Shown: positions 25,585 through 34,579, counted from the first letter of the stretch. The stretch is DNA of 64,000 bases from Actinocrinis sp035653575 (GCF_035653575.1 NZ_DASRBQ010000111.1:1-64000); one strand, 5' to 3'. Numbers and translations: made by a program. The notes: generated by a model not told the origin, from the sequence alone.

Positions 25585-25705
25585 CTGAATTCGCGGCGGC
25601 ACTGGATTCGCGGCTGTACTGAGTTCGCGGTGGCACTGGATTCGGCGCTGTACTGGCTTCACAGCTGCACTGAGTGCGCGCCGCTGTACCGAACTTCGGC
25701 GCCGT
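25585..25705. repeat. Seven-copy imperfect 17-bp tandem repeat
   Basis: Units start at 25585, 25602, 25619, 25636, 25653, 25670 and 25689 with consensus CTGRATTCGCGGCKGYA. The first five are exactly 17 bp and the sixth is 19 bp. Odd and even units alternate between a GGCA and a TGTA end, so the true period may be 34 bp. The array lies in a gene-free stretch just past the 3' end of the ABC exporter. No spacers are present, so it is not CRISPR. Role unknown; a protein-binding array or a structured 3' UTR are possibilities. Confidence 0.85.
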
Positions 25706-25748
25706 CCCGGCCCGTACAGCCACGCAGCCGCGCGCTCCGGCCGCGGTG

Positions 25749-28700
25749 TCAGACCTCTGCCGAAGCCTCCGCGAACGCCGCCCAGAGCCGCGCGTACGCC
25801 CCCTGCGCCGCCAAGAGCGCGTCGTGCGTCCCGTCCTCGACGACACGGCCGCCCTCCAGCACCAGGATCCGGTCTGCGCGGGCCGCCGTGGTCAGCCGGT
25901 GTGCGACGACGAGCGTGGTGCGGGCGCGGGCCACCTCGTCCATCGCCCGGGTGACCGCGGCCTCGGTGGCCAGGTCGAGCGCGGCGGTCGCCTCGTCCAG
26001 CAGCAGGATGTCCGGATCGACCAGGTAGGCGCGCGCCAGCGCGAGCAGTTGCCGCTGCCCGGCGGACAGGTTGCGGCCGCGCTCGCCCACCTGGTGCAGG
26101 TATCCGTCGGACAGTCGCGCGACCACGTCGTGCGCGCCGACCGCCCGAGCCGCGGCTTCGACCTCTGCGTCAGTCGCCTCGGGACGGCCGTAGGCGATGG
26201 CGTCGCGAACCGTGCCAGGGAACAGATATGCCTCCTGCGGGACCACGCCGAGCCGCGCGCGATAGCCGGCCAGGTCGTACTCGCGCAGGTCCACGCCGTC
26301 CACGCGCACCGAGCCCGCGGTCGGGTCGTAGTAACGGGCGACCAATTTGACCAGCGTGGACTTTCCCGCGCCGGTCTCGCCGACCAGCGCCACGGTCGTG
26401 CCGGGCTCGATGGTCACGCCGATGCCGCGCAGCGCTTCAGGAGCGTCCGGTGAGTAGGCGAAGTGCACGTCGCGGAACTCGATCCGACCGGTCAATCCGT
26501 TCGCCGGAATCGCCAGCGGTTCCTCGGCCTCAGGCGTGGCGGTCGGCGTGCGCATCAGGTCTCGGATACGGCGCAGGCCGACGTTCGCCTGCTGATAGCC
26601 GTCGAAGACCTGGGAGAGCTGCTGGATCGGCGAGAAGATCATGTCCACGTACAGCAGGTACGCGATCAGCGCGCCGGCGGTCAGCGTGTGCTGCCCGATC
26701 CGGTGCGCGCCGTAGACCAGCGCGAGGGCGCCGGCGAGGTCGGCGAGGAACTGGACGAACGGGAAGTACGTCGCGATGTACTTCTGCGCGCGGGTGCGGG
26801 TGACGCGGTAAGCGTCGGCCTTTCCGGCGAACCGGTCGCGGTTGACGCCCTCACGCCGGAACGCCTGAGTCACCCGCATTCCGGCCACGTTTTCCTGCAA
26901 GTCCGCGTTGACCGCGCTGATCCGCTCGCGCGCCTCGGTGTAGGCGCGGGAGGACTTCTTGCGGAAGATCAGGGTCGCGGCGACGAGGATCGGCAGCACG
27001 GCGTAGACCACCAGCGCCATCCGCCAGTCCAGCACCAGCAGGGCGGCGGCGATGCCGAAGAAGGTGAGCACCGAGACCACGGCGGCCGAGACGCCGTTCT
27101 GCAGGAAGGAGGCGAGCGCGTCGATGTCGGTGGTCATCCGGGTCATGATCCGGCCGCCCATCTCCTTCTCGTAGTAGTCCAGGCCGAGGCGCTGGAGGTG
27201 CGAGAAGGACTTGACGCGCAGCAGGTAGAGCAGGCGTTCGCCGGTGCGCCCGGTGACCATGGTCTGGATCGACTCGACGATCCAGTCGCCGACCACCAGC
27301 AGCAGGCCGAAGATCGACATGGTGACGATGACGTGGTACGCCGCGCCCTGGATGCCCTGGTCCACCGCGGTGCGGATCAGGGCCGGAATGAGGAGCGAGG
27401 CGAGCGCGTCGGCGGCTTCGAGCAGCAGGCCGAGGGCGAGCAGCCAGGCGAACGGACGCAGCAGCCTGCGCAGCGAGAACTCCGGCTCCTCGGCATGTAC
27501 GAGGGCTGCGTCGAGGCCGGGTTTGTCGGTCGCGGGCGGCAGCGCGGCGACCTTCGCCAGCAGCTCGGGAGTGGCGGGCAGCGCGGCCATGATCCGGCCC
27601 GGGCCGCCGCCCCCGCCGCCCTCGGCCCGCCGCTTGTAGTAGGCGGCGAGGGGGTTGACGCCGGCGAGCTTCGAGCGGTCCCAGAGTTCCGGCGTCACGC
27701 CGCCGACCAGGACGCCCTTCGGCTTCGCGCCGTTGATCGAGCCGGAGCCCGCAATCGCCGGCGCCGCGGCGTCGAGGACGGCCTCGGCCTCCGCGACCAC
27801 GCCGGATTCCAGCTCCGGGTCGGCCAGCACCGCGCTCAGCTCGCCAGCGTCCACGCCCTCGGCGTCGTCGCCGGGACCGGAGAGCAAAAGCCGGTAGAGG
27901 GGGCAGCGCCGCTCAAGCTCTGCCGCCGTGCCGACGTCCACCAGGCGTCCTTCGTCGAGCACTGCGATCCGGTTCGCGAGTTGCAGCGTGGAGCGGCGGT
28001 GGGCGATCAGGACCGTCGTGCGCCCGGCCATCACCCGGCGCAGCGTCGCGTGGATCTCGGCCTCGGTGGCCGCGTCGATCGCCGAGGTCGCGTCGTCGAG
28101 CAGCAGGATGCGCGGATCGGTCAGCAGGGCGCGGGCGAGGGCGACGCGCTGGCGCTGGCCGCCGGAGAGGGTCAGGCCCTGCTCCCCGACCACGGTGTCA
28201 TAGCCCTGCGGAAGGTCCTCGATGAACCGCTCGGCCTCGGCGGCGCGGGCGGCGGCGCGGATCTGCTCCTCGGTCGCGTCCGGCCGCCCGTAGGCGATGT
28301 TCGCCCGCACCGACTCGGAGAACAGGAACGCGTCCTCCATCACCAGGCCGATCGAGGCGCGCACCGAGTCGGTGGTCACCTCGCGCAGGTCGTTCCCGCC
28401 GATGCGCACCGCGCCGGACTGCGGATCGTAGAAGCGGGGCAGCAGCATCGCGACGGTCGACTTGCCGGAGCCGGCCGTGCCCACCAGCGCCAGCGTCTCG
28501 CCGGGCCGCACCTCCAGCGTCAGGCCTTTGAGCACCGGGCGGGAGGGCAGGTAGCCGAAGGTCACGTTCTCGAACGTGACGCCCTCGGCGCCCTCCGGCA
28601 GCGGCGGCGCGTCCGGCAGGTCGGTGATCTGCGGCTTGCAATCGATGACCTCGAAGACGCGCACCGCGCTGGCCCGCACCTGCTGGCCGAAGGTCAGCAG

Positions 28701-29681
28701 CGTGGAAAGGGCGCGCACCGGCCCGCCGAACTGGGCCAGGTAGGCGGAGAAGGCGAGGAAGGTGCCGAGGGTGATGTGCCCGCGCAGCGCCAGCCAGCCG
28801 CCGAAGGCCAGCACGCCGAGCTGTCCGAGGGTGGGGATCGCGCTGAGGGTCGGGTTGTACTTCGCGGTCAGCCGGATCGAGCGCAGCCGGGCGGCGAACA
28901 CCGACTCGGCGGCGCTCTCGAGCTTGCGCACCTCCTGGCGCTCCTGACCGAAGCCCTTCACCACGCGCACGCCGGTGACCGCGGACTCGACCACGCCGGC
29001 CAGCATCCCGGCCTTCTGCTGCGCGTCCCAGGTGGCCGGGAACAGCCGCTTGCGGGCCAGCGTGGTGACCACGGCGAGGCCGGGGCCGACGGCGAGCCCG
29101 ATCAGCGTGAGCTCCGGCGAGAGCACCAGCATCGCGACCAGCGAGCTGATGAAGGTGAGCATCGTGCCGACCAGCATCGGGGACATCCCGAGCAGCTGGG
29201 CGACGATGTTGATGTCGGAGGAGGAGCGCGAGACGATCTGCCCGGTCTCCAGGTTGTCCTGGCCCTGCCCGTCGAGCTGGGTGAGGGCGTCGAACACGTC
29301 GGTGCGCAGGTCGTTTTGCACCTCGATGCCGACCCGGCCGCCGACGTAACGCCGGGTGCGCGAGACGACCAGGTTCAGTACCGCGACGGCGATGAGCGTG
29401 ATCGCCCAGGGCAGCAACGGCTGCGAGTGCCTGATGATCACGTCGTCGATGACAGCGCGCTGAATCAGCGGCACGGCAAGGTTGATGCCGGTGAGCGCGA
29501 GTGAGGCGACCACGGCGACGATGACGAGTTTCTTGTACTTCCAGGTGTAGCCGAGCAGCCGGCGCAGCCAGCCTTCTCCGCTGGCTGCGGCGCCGGCGTT
29601 GCGAGCGCCGGCGCTGCTGTTCGTCCCCGTGGCCCCGTCCCGCTTTGCGCTGCTCGACCGCCCTGCTGGAATCCTCGTCAC
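25749..29681 (-). CDS. Fused full-length ABC exporter (two TMD-NBD halves)
   Basis: 1310 residues from GTG 29681 with GAGGGGG upstream. It contains two complete ABC-exporter halves in one chain. TMD1 (residues ~40-330) and NBD1 have Walker A GTAGSGKST, signature LSGGQRQRVALA and Walker B ILLLDDATSAID. A ~170-residue linker follows, then TMD2 (~580-880) and NBD2 with GETGAGKST, LSAGQRQLLALA and ILLLDEATAALD. NBD1 has Asp-Asp where NBD2 has Asp-Glu after Walker B, so site 1 may be catalytically degenerate. The architecture resembles mycobacterial Rv0194-type multidrug exporters. Transcribed from its own strong promoter. Confidence 0.93.
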   Translation of the reverse strand: MTRIPAGRSSSAKRDGATGTNSSAGARNAGAAASGEGWLRRLLGYTWKYKKLVIVAVVASLALTGINLAVPLIQRAVIDDVIIRHSQPLLPWAITLIAVAVLNLVVSRTRRYVGGRVGIEVQNDLRTDVFDALTQLDGQGQDNLETGQIVSRSSSDINIVAQLLGMSPMLVGTMLTFISSLVAMLVLSPELTLIGLAVGPGLAVVTTLARKRLFPATWDAQQKAGMLAGVVESAVTGVRVVKGFGQERQEVRKLESAAESVFAARLRSIRLTAKYNPTLSAIPTLGQLGVLAFGGWLALRGHITLGTFLAFSAYLAQFGGPVRALSTLLTFGQQVRASAVRVFEVIDCKPQITDLPDAPPLPEGAEGVTFENVTFGYLPSRPVLKGLTLEVRPGETLALVGTAGSGKSTVAMLLPRFYDPQSGAVRIGGNDLREVTTDSVRASIGLVMEDAFLFSESVRANIAYGRPDATEEQIRAAARAAEAERFIEDLPQGYDTVVGEQGLTLSGGQRQRVALARALLTDPRILLLDDATSAIDAATEAEIHATLRRVMAGRTTVLIAHRRSTLQLANRIAVLDEGRLVDVGTAAELERRCPLYRLLLSGPGDDAEGVDAGELSAVLADPELESGVVAEAEAVLDAAAPAIAGSGSINGAKPKGVLVGGVTPELWDRSKLAGVNPLAAYYKRRAEGGGGGGPGRIMAALPATPELLAKVAALPPATDKPGLDAALVHAEEPEFSLRRLLRPFAWLLALGLLLEAADALASLLIPALIRTAVDQGIQGAAYHVIVTMSIFGLLLVVGDWIVESIQTMVTGRTGERLLYLLRVKSFSHLQRLGLDYYEKEMGGRIMTRMTTDIDALASFLQNGVSAAVVSVLTFFGIAAALLVLDWRMALVVYAVLPILVAATLIFRKKSSRAYTEARERISAVNADLQENVAGMRVTQAFRREGVNRDRFAGKADAYRVTRTRAQKYIATYFPFVQFLADLAGALALVYGAHRIGQHTLTAGALIAYLLYVDMIFSPIQQLSQVFDGYQQANVGLRRIRDLMRTPTATPEAEEPLAIPANGLTGRIEFRDVHFAYSPDAPEALRGIGVTIEPGTTVALVGETGAGKSTLVKLVARYYDPTAGSVRVDGVDLREYDLAGYRARLGVVPQEAYLFPGTVRDAIAYGRPEATDAEVEAAARAVGAHDVVARLSDGYLHQVGERGRNLSAGQRQLLALARAYLVDPDILLLDEATAALDLATEAAVTRAMDEVARARTTLVVAHRLTTAARADRILVLEGGRVVEDGTHDALLAAQGAYARLWAAFAEASAEV

Positions 29682-29707
29682 CTGACCCCCTCGTCTTGGC
29701 TCCGAGT

Positions 29708-29735
29708 ATTATATATGAGAAAGACTCACTAATCT
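29708..29735 (-). promoter_or_regulatory. Consensus promoter with inverted repeat for ABC exporter
   Basis: In a strikingly AT-rich patch the minus strand reads TATAAT (29713-29708), about 27 nt before the GTG of the exporter. Next to it TGAG-AAAGA-CTCA (29716-29728) is a perfect 4-bp-arm inverted repeat, with TTA/ATA flanks extending it. The -35 is weak, which suggests activator or repressor control at the palindrome. Confidence 0.6.
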
Positions 29736-30475
29736 CAGACGAGTCTGCGCGCGGTAGCCCAGCGGGACAGTTCGTGGCGGTTGGAGAGCTGCAGTTTGCG
29801 CAGCACGGAGGACACGTGGCTCTCCACGGTCTTCACCGAGATGACCAGCTCACGTGCGATTTCCTTGTACGCGTAGCCGCGAGCGATAAGGCGCAGCACC
29901 TCGCGCTCACGCGCCGTCAGCCGGTCCAGCTCCTCGTCCACGGGTGCGGCCGAGCCCGAGAACGCGTCCAGCACGAAGCCCGCCAAGCGCGGCGAGAAGA
30001 CGGCGTCACCGTCGGCGACCCGACGTACCGCGTCGACGAGTTCGGTACCGGTGATGGACTTAGTGACGTAGCCGCGCGCCCCCGCTCGAATGACTCCGAT
30101 CACGTCCTCGGCGGCGTCCGAGACGGAAAGCGCCAAGAACCGCACCTCGGGCGCACGTGCGAGACACTGTTTGAGGACTTCGATTCCGCCGCCGCCCGGC
30201 AGGTGCACGTCGAGCAGCACGACCTGTGGCCGCGTCGCCAAGATGACCGCGACGGCGCGCGGCGCGTCGTCCGCTTCACCGACGACCTCCACCGCAGCGC
30301 CGGCTACCTCGTCGAGCTCTGCGCGCACGCCGGTGCGGAACATGCGGTGGTCGTCGACGAGCACCAGCCGGATCGGGGTGGCCGCCGTAGCCGCCGCTTC
30401 GCCGGCGGCCATCGCCTCGCCTCGATCGACTTCGGCCTCTGCGCTCGACACTTTCTCACGCCCCTGATCAGTCAC
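29735..30475 (-). CDS. Response regulator, NarL/LuxR family
   Basis: 246 residues from GTG 30475, overlapping the kinase stop by 8 bp. A ~34-residue Ala/Glu-rich leader precedes a receiver domain (D41/D42, phosphoacceptor D89 in VVLLDVHLPGG, K of YVTKSITG) and a LuxR helix-turn-helix (LTAREREVLRLIARGYAYKEIA..., KTVESHVSSVLRKL). It is the partner of the PspC-type kinase. This kinase/regulator pair beside a PspC gene is a conserved actinobacterial envelope-sensing arrangement. Its target may include the divergent PspC operon or the ABC exporter downstream (inference). Confidence 0.93.
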   Translation of the reverse strand: MTDQGREKVSSAEAEVDRGEAMAAGEAAATAATPIRLVLVDDHRMFRTGVRAELDEVAGAAVEVVGEADDAPRAVAVILATRPQVVLLDVHLPGGGGIEVLKQCLARAPEVRFLALSVSDAAEDVIGVIRAGARGYVTKSITGTELVDAVRRVADGDAVFSPRLAGFVLDAFSGSAAPVDEELDRLTAREREVLRLIARGYAYKEIARELVISVKTVESHVSSVLRKLQLSNRHELSRWATARRLV

Positions 30476-31688
30476 GACGCCACTCTATGCGTACCTCGGT
30501 GCCCTCGCCGGGCGCGGTGCGAATGCTTGCCTCTCCGCCGAATCGCCGCATTCTTCCGACAATGGACTCGCGGATGCCCATTCGGTCGGTGGCGACGGTG
30601 TCCAGCTCGAATCCCGGTCCGCGGTCGCGCACGAAGACCTCGGCGCTGCGGGTGCGGTTGCCGTCGGTCTCCAGCTCCGCGTAGACCGAGATCGGGGCGC
30701 CCTTCGCGTATTTCGCCGCGTTGACCGCGGCCTCCCGGGCGGCCGCGACACAGGCGCCCAGGTGCTCGTCGAGTGGCGCGTCGCCGACCGTGACCACCTC
30801 GATCTGCACGCCGTGCCGGTCCTCGACCTCCGCGACCGCGGCCTTGATCGCCTGCACGAAGGTCTCCGGCGGCACGTCGCCTCCCGAGCGCGGCCGCGGA
30901 CCGCCCTCGTAGAGCCAGGAGCGCAAGTCGCGCTCCTGCGCCCGGGCCAGCCGCGCGACCTCCGCCGCGTCGGCGCTGCTGCGCTGAATGAGCGTCAGCG
31001 TGTGCAGGACGGAATCGTGCATCAGCGCCGCCACCTCGGCCCGCTCCTGGGAGCGGATGCGCTCGGACCGCTCGGCGGACAGGTCGCGGAAAACCCGCAG
31101 CAGGAACGGCGTCGCGATCAGCAGCACCCCGGCGACCAGCGCGCCCGCGGCGAGCAGGACGCGGCCGGCCTTGTTCCATGGCACCCCGCCGGAGACCAGG
31201 ACCGCGATGCCGCCGAGCACCACCGCCGAGCCGAGCAGCCCGCGCAGCAGCGAGGAGGGATTGAACCGGTGCGGCCGGAGCCAGCGCGCGCGCTGGGCGT
31301 CGTCGGCCTGCCGCCACAGCACCCCGAGCCCGACCACCACGGCGGCCACCGGCAGCAGGACGTTCCACTTGCCCGAGTTGTTCGTGCCGCCGATCCCGAT
31401 CACCAGGACCGCCTCGGCGGCGATCGCGATCGCCACGGCCGCACGCGCACCGGGGCGCGGAGCCGAGCGGTCGACCTGAGGCACCTTGCCGAGCGGCACG
31501 AACAGCCAGAAGGCCGCGTACGTGACGATGCCCGCGCCGCCGACGAACACGAGCAGCACGAAGGCGAGCCGCAGCAGCCAGACGTCGACGCCGAGATGCA
31601 GCGAGAGTCCGCGCGCGACACCACCGACCAGCCGCCGTTCCGAGGATCGGTAGAGGCGGCGGGTGCCTTCGGGCAGCGGCGGCGTCAT
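30468..31688 (-). CDS. PspC-domain sensor histidine kinase
   Basis: 406 residues from ATG 31688 (no clear SD; the frame continues to 32372 only as a shadow of the divergent gene). The N-terminal PspC domain spans residues ~10-68 (RRLVGGVARGLSLHLGVD, then a transmembrane helix FVLLVFVGGAGIVTYAAFWLF). Four further membrane segments follow to ~200. The phosphoacceptor box is ALMHDSVLHTL (H224), and the HATPase has REAAVNAAKYAKG and DRGPGFEL. It probably senses envelope stress and phosphorylates the overlapping regulator. Confidence 0.9.
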   Translation of the reverse strand: MTPPLPEGTRRLYRSSERRLVGGVARGLSLHLGVDVWLLRLAFVLLVFVGGAGIVTYAAFWLFVPLGKVPQVDRSAPRPGARAAVAIAIAAEAVLVIGIGGTNNSGKWNVLLPVAAVVVGLGVLWRQADDAQRARWLRPHRFNPSSLLRGLLGSAVVLGGIAVLVSGGVPWNKAGRVLLAAGALVAGVLLIATPFLLRVFRDLSAERSERIRSQERAEVAALMHDSVLHTLTLIQRSSADAAEVARLARAQERDLRSWLYEGGPRPRSGGDVPPETFVQAIKAAVAEVEDRHGVQIEVVTVGDAPLDEHLGACVAAAREAAVNAAKYAKGAPISVYAELETDGNRTRSAEVFVRDRGPGFELDTVATDRMGIRESIVGRMRRFGGEASIRTAPGEGTEVRIEWRRD

Positions 31689-31836
31689 CACAACGGCATC
31701 ACGACAGCCATGCTCACACGGCGCGCGGCGATTGTGCATCGGGGATGACCCGGAGCCGGACTCGGGGATGAACTTCCGGGTTGGATCCTGGGAGCGCCCG
31801 ATGGCAGGAGCCGCCGGGCGCGGCAGTCTTGGGGAC

Positions 31837-33546
31837 ATGAGCGATGCAGAAGCGGGTGGGGCCGGAATGAGCGGTGCTGAGTCGAGTGGCGTCGGCGCGG
31901 GAGCGGGGAACCCGGGCGCGGCAGGCACTGCGGGGAGCGGTGCGGCGGCCAGCGCAGGGGCGGGGAACCCGGGCGCGGCAGGCGCTGCGGGGAGCGGTGC
32001 GGCGGCCAGCGCTGGAGCGGGGAACCCGGGCGCGGGGCACCTAGGCGCGGGGACCGGTGCGGCGGCCGGCGCTGGAGCGGGGAACCCGGGCACGGGGAAC
32101 CCAGGCGCGGGAGGCGCTGCGGGGAGCGGCGGCGCCTGGGGCTGGGGCCCGGGCACGGCGGCCGGGGGCGCGCGGGGAGGCGCGTCCTCGGCCGGATGGG
32201 GAGCGTACAACGCCGGAAGTGCGCAGCCGGGACCGGAGCAGGGGCCGGGCTCGGCGCGACCGGTACTGCGCCGCGATCGACGCTCCAGGATGATCGCCGG
32301 GGTCTGCGGGGGCCTCGGCCGGCACCTGGACGTCGATCCGGTGGTGTTCCGCATCCTGTTCGTGGTGCTCACCTTCTTCGGCGGCTTCGGCCTGCTGGCT
32401 TACGCGGCCGCGTGGCTGTTCGTGCCCGCGGACGGGGAGCATGAGTCAGAGGCGCACCGGCTGTTGACCGGGCGCAGCACGCTGGGCGCGGTGGCGGTCG
32501 CGGTGCTCGTGGTCCTCGGCTTCATGGTCGCGCTCACCACACTTGCCACCGGCTTCCACCACGCGATCCCGCTGCTGGTGCTGGCGGCCGCGATCATCCT
32601 GGTGCTGATCTGGCGCGGTGACGCGCGCCGCGGCGGCCAGCCCGGAACCGCGCAGTACGCCGGTCCGGATGCGGGAGCAGGCGCGGGAGAGCGGCCGCAA
32701 CCGTGGTGGCAGCGTCCGGTACCGACGTATCCGGCTCCCGGACCTGGCGCGAGCGCGCCGAGCGCCGCGGGTGCGATGGGTGGCGAAAGCGCTCCGGTCG
32801 ACGCCCCGCCGGAGGGATTCGCCGCGGAAGAGGCGGCGTACGGCTCCGCGCTCGGCTGGGAGTACCGCGGCTACGTCCCCGGTGCCGAGGCCGCGGGAGC
32901 AGCCGGCCTCACCGGCGAGGCTCCCGAGGTCGACGAGCCGAGGCAGCGGCGGCTCAGTGGCCTGACGCTCTCCGTCGCGCTGCTGATCCTCGGCGTGATC
33001 GGGGTGCTGGCGCAGGTCGGCGTGTTCCACGTCGGCGGCACGTCGGGGCTGGCGCTGGCGGTCATGGCCGTCGGCGCGGGAATGGTCGTGGGCGGCCTGT
33101 TCGGGCGTGCCAGGGCGCTGATTCCGCTGGGCCTGGTGCTGTCGGTGCCGTTGATCGTGGCCAACGCGATCGGCGTCCCGCTGCGCGGCGAGACCGGCGA
33201 CACGACGTGGGCACCGGCCTCCGCCGCGACGATCCGCTCGCCCTACAACCTGGCCGCGGGCAAGGGCCAGCTCGACCTGTCGAACGTCGATCCGCGAGGC
33301 GGCACCGTGCACGTCACCGCCTATGTCGGCGCGGGCCAGATCCTCGTCACCGTGCCCGACGACGTCGCGCTCCAGATCACCGCGCACGTGGGCGTGGGCC
33401 GCATGCAGTTCCCGGACGGCTCGCAGCGCTCCGGCCTCGACCTGACCAACGGCTTCGAGGCCGCGTCGATCGGCAGCTCACACGGAACGATCGTGCTGGA
33501 CCTCAAAGCGGGCGCCGGAGACCTGGAGGTGGACCGTGCCAACTGA
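31837..33546 (+). CDS. PspC-domain membrane protein with Gly/Ala repeats
   Basis: 569 residues from ATG 31837 (weak SD; an ATG at 31801 is an alternative). Residues ~20-130 are Gly/Ala/Asn/Pro repeats encoded by a 57-bp tandem repeat. A PspC domain follows (LRRDRRSRMIAGVCGGLGRHLDVDP, helix, WLFVPADG), then four or more transmembrane helices, and a C-terminal beta-helical-like region with LDLSNVDPRGGTVHVTAYVGAG and GVGRMQFPDG (a DUF2154/LiaF-like C-terminus). It is divergent from the PspC kinase and is likely its signal partner or target. Confidence 0.85.
   Translation: MSDAEAGGAGMSGAESSGVGAGAGNPGAAGTAGSGAAASAGAGNPGAAGAAGSGAAASAGAGNPGAGHLGAGTGAAAGAGAGNPGTGNPGAGGAAGSGGAWGWGPGTAAGGARGGASSAGWGAYNAGSAQPGPEQGPGSARPVLRRDRRSRMIAGVCGGLGRHLDVDPVVFRILFVVLTFFGGFGLLAYAAAWLFVPADGEHESEAHRLLTGRSTLGAVAVAVLVVLGFMVALTTLATGFHHAIPLLVLAAAIILVLIWRGDARRGGQPGTAQYAGPDAGAGAGERPQPWWQRPVPTYPAPGPGASAPSAAGAMGGESAPVDAPPEGFAAEEAAYGSALGWEYRGYVPGAEAAGAAGLTGEAPEVDEPRQRRLSGLTLSVALLILGVIGVLAQVGVFHVGGTSGLALAVMAVGAGMVVGGLFGRARALIPLGLVLSVPLIVANAIGVPLRGETGDTTWAPASAATIRSPYNLAAGKGQLDLSNVDPRGGTVHVTAYVGAGQILVTVPDDVALQITAHVGVGRMQFPDGSQRSGLDLTNGFEAASIGSSHGTIVLDLKAGAGDLEVDRAN
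31903..32090 (+). repeat. 57-bp tandem repeat in PspC gene
   Basis: Copies begin with GCGGGGAACCCGGGCGCG at 31903, 31960 and 32017 (exactly 57 bp apart), with a fourth at 32077 (60 bp). Each encodes about 19 residues (AGNPGAAGAAGSGAAASAG). High identity indicates recent expansion; copy number is likely variable between strains. Confidence 0.85.
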
Positions 33547-33940
33547 ACCGTTCGAGCCGATCGAGCAGCCCGGCGAAGAGACGTTCACGGAACCGCTCTC
33601 CGCGCCACTACCCGAATACCCGACTCTCCAGGAAGCGACGACGGTGGCAGCGACAGCAGCGACAGACCCCGAGCGCCCGAACGAGCGCGGCACTCGCACC
33701 GGACGAGGAATCTCGATGCGCGACTCGGCCGACCCGGTGTCCATCCTCGCCGGACTCGTGTTCTTCCTGCTCGGCGGGGCGTACCTGCTCGCGTCGGGTG
33801 GGCATCTCGACGTCAACGCGGGCTGGACGCTCTCGTTCCTGCTGCTCGGTCTAGGCCTGTCCGGCGTCGTCGGCGGCTTCCTTCGCGCCCGCCGCAACGG
33901 CCGCGCCCGAGCCGGCTCCCGCAGCCACGACGATTGGTGA
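33536..33940 (+). CDS. Small membrane protein coupled to PspC gene
   Basis: 134 residues from GTG 33536 (GGAGG about 6 nt upstream), overlapping the PspC stop by 11 bp. The first 65 residues are acidic and Thr/Pro-rich. Two transmembrane helices follow (VSILAGLVFFLLGGAYLLAS; LSFLLLGLGLSGVVGGF), and the end is basic (RARRNGRARAGSR). Small two-helix proteins of this kind accompany actinobacterial PspC genes. No enzymatic motif is visible; an accessory role in the same envelope-stress module is inferred. Confidence 0.8.
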   Translation: MPTEPFEPIEQPGEETFTEPLSAPLPEYPTLQEATTVAATAATDPERPNERGTRTGRGISMRDSADPVSILAGLVFFLLGGAYLLASGGHLDVNAGWTLSFLLLGLGLSGVVGGFLRARRNGRARAGSRSHDDW

Positions 33941-34012
33941 CGCGCCCTAACGCGAGCCGACTCCGGTCGCGCCCGTCTTTACAGTGCAGATGACTCACGG
34001 GAGGCTGGCGCC

Positions 34013-34579
34013 ATGCGGAAGCTGATCTACGGCATGAATGCGACCCTGGACGGCTATATCGCCGCACCTGGCGACGACATCGGCTGGGGCGGGCCGCCGA
34101 GCGACGAACTCTTCGAGTGGTGGCTCGTCCAGGAACTCGCCAGCGAGCTCTCGCTCTACGGGCGCAAACTGTGGCAGACGATGAGCGCCTACTGGCCGAC
34201 CGGCGACCAGCAGCCCGACGCCACCCCGGCGCAGATCGAATTCGCACGGAACTGGCGGGACACACCCAAGGTGGTGTTCTCCTCGACGATCGACAAGGTC
34301 GACTGGAACACCCGCCTGTTCACCGGCGACGCCGTCGCCGAGATCGCCCGGCTCAAGGCCGAGGACGGCGGACCCATGAAGATCGGTGGCGCAACGCTCG
34401 CCGCCGCTGCCATGCGGGCCGGACTGATCGACGAGTACGCGCTGGCCACCGTGCCGGTCCTGGTGGGCGGCGGCACGCCGATGTTCACCGCGCTGGACAG
34501 CTGGGTCAACCTGAACCTGGTCGAGACGCGGACGTTCCCCGGCGGCGTCGTGCTGACCAGATACGAGACGCGACGCTAA
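34013..34579 (+). CDS. Dihydrofolate reductase family protein (RibD C-terminal-like)
   Basis: 188 residues from ATG 34013 (GGGAGG 8 nt upstream). It has the reductase fold signature MRKLIYGMNATLDGYIA at the start, LYGRKLWQTM, and the NADPH-site stretch PMKIGGATLAAAAMRAGLIDEY (about residues 122-143), ending in VPVLVGGGTPMF. These stand-alone RibD_C proteins are NADPH-dependent reductases of unknown substrate, common in actinobacteria, and not true folate enzymes. It appears monocistronic. Confidence 0.88.
   Translation: MRKLIYGMNATLDGYIAAPGDDIGWGGPPSDELFEWWLVQELASELSLYGRKLWQTMSAYWPTGDQQPDATPAQIEFARNWRDTPKVVFSSTIDKVDWNTRLFTGDAVAEIARLKAEDGGPMKIGGATLAAAAMRAGLIDEYALATVPVLVGGGTPMFTALDSWVNLNLVETRTFPGGVVLTRYETRR

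Noticed and set aside
25585..25705. CRISPR array
   Set aside because: Repeats are contiguous 17-mers without spacers and no cas gene is near.
26463..29504. 1013-codon plus-strand open frame antisense to the ABC exporter
   Set aside because: Composition (His, Gln, Arg, Asp, Val runs) is that of the complement of a GC-biased gene; no motif, and the opposite strand holds a perfect ABC exporter.
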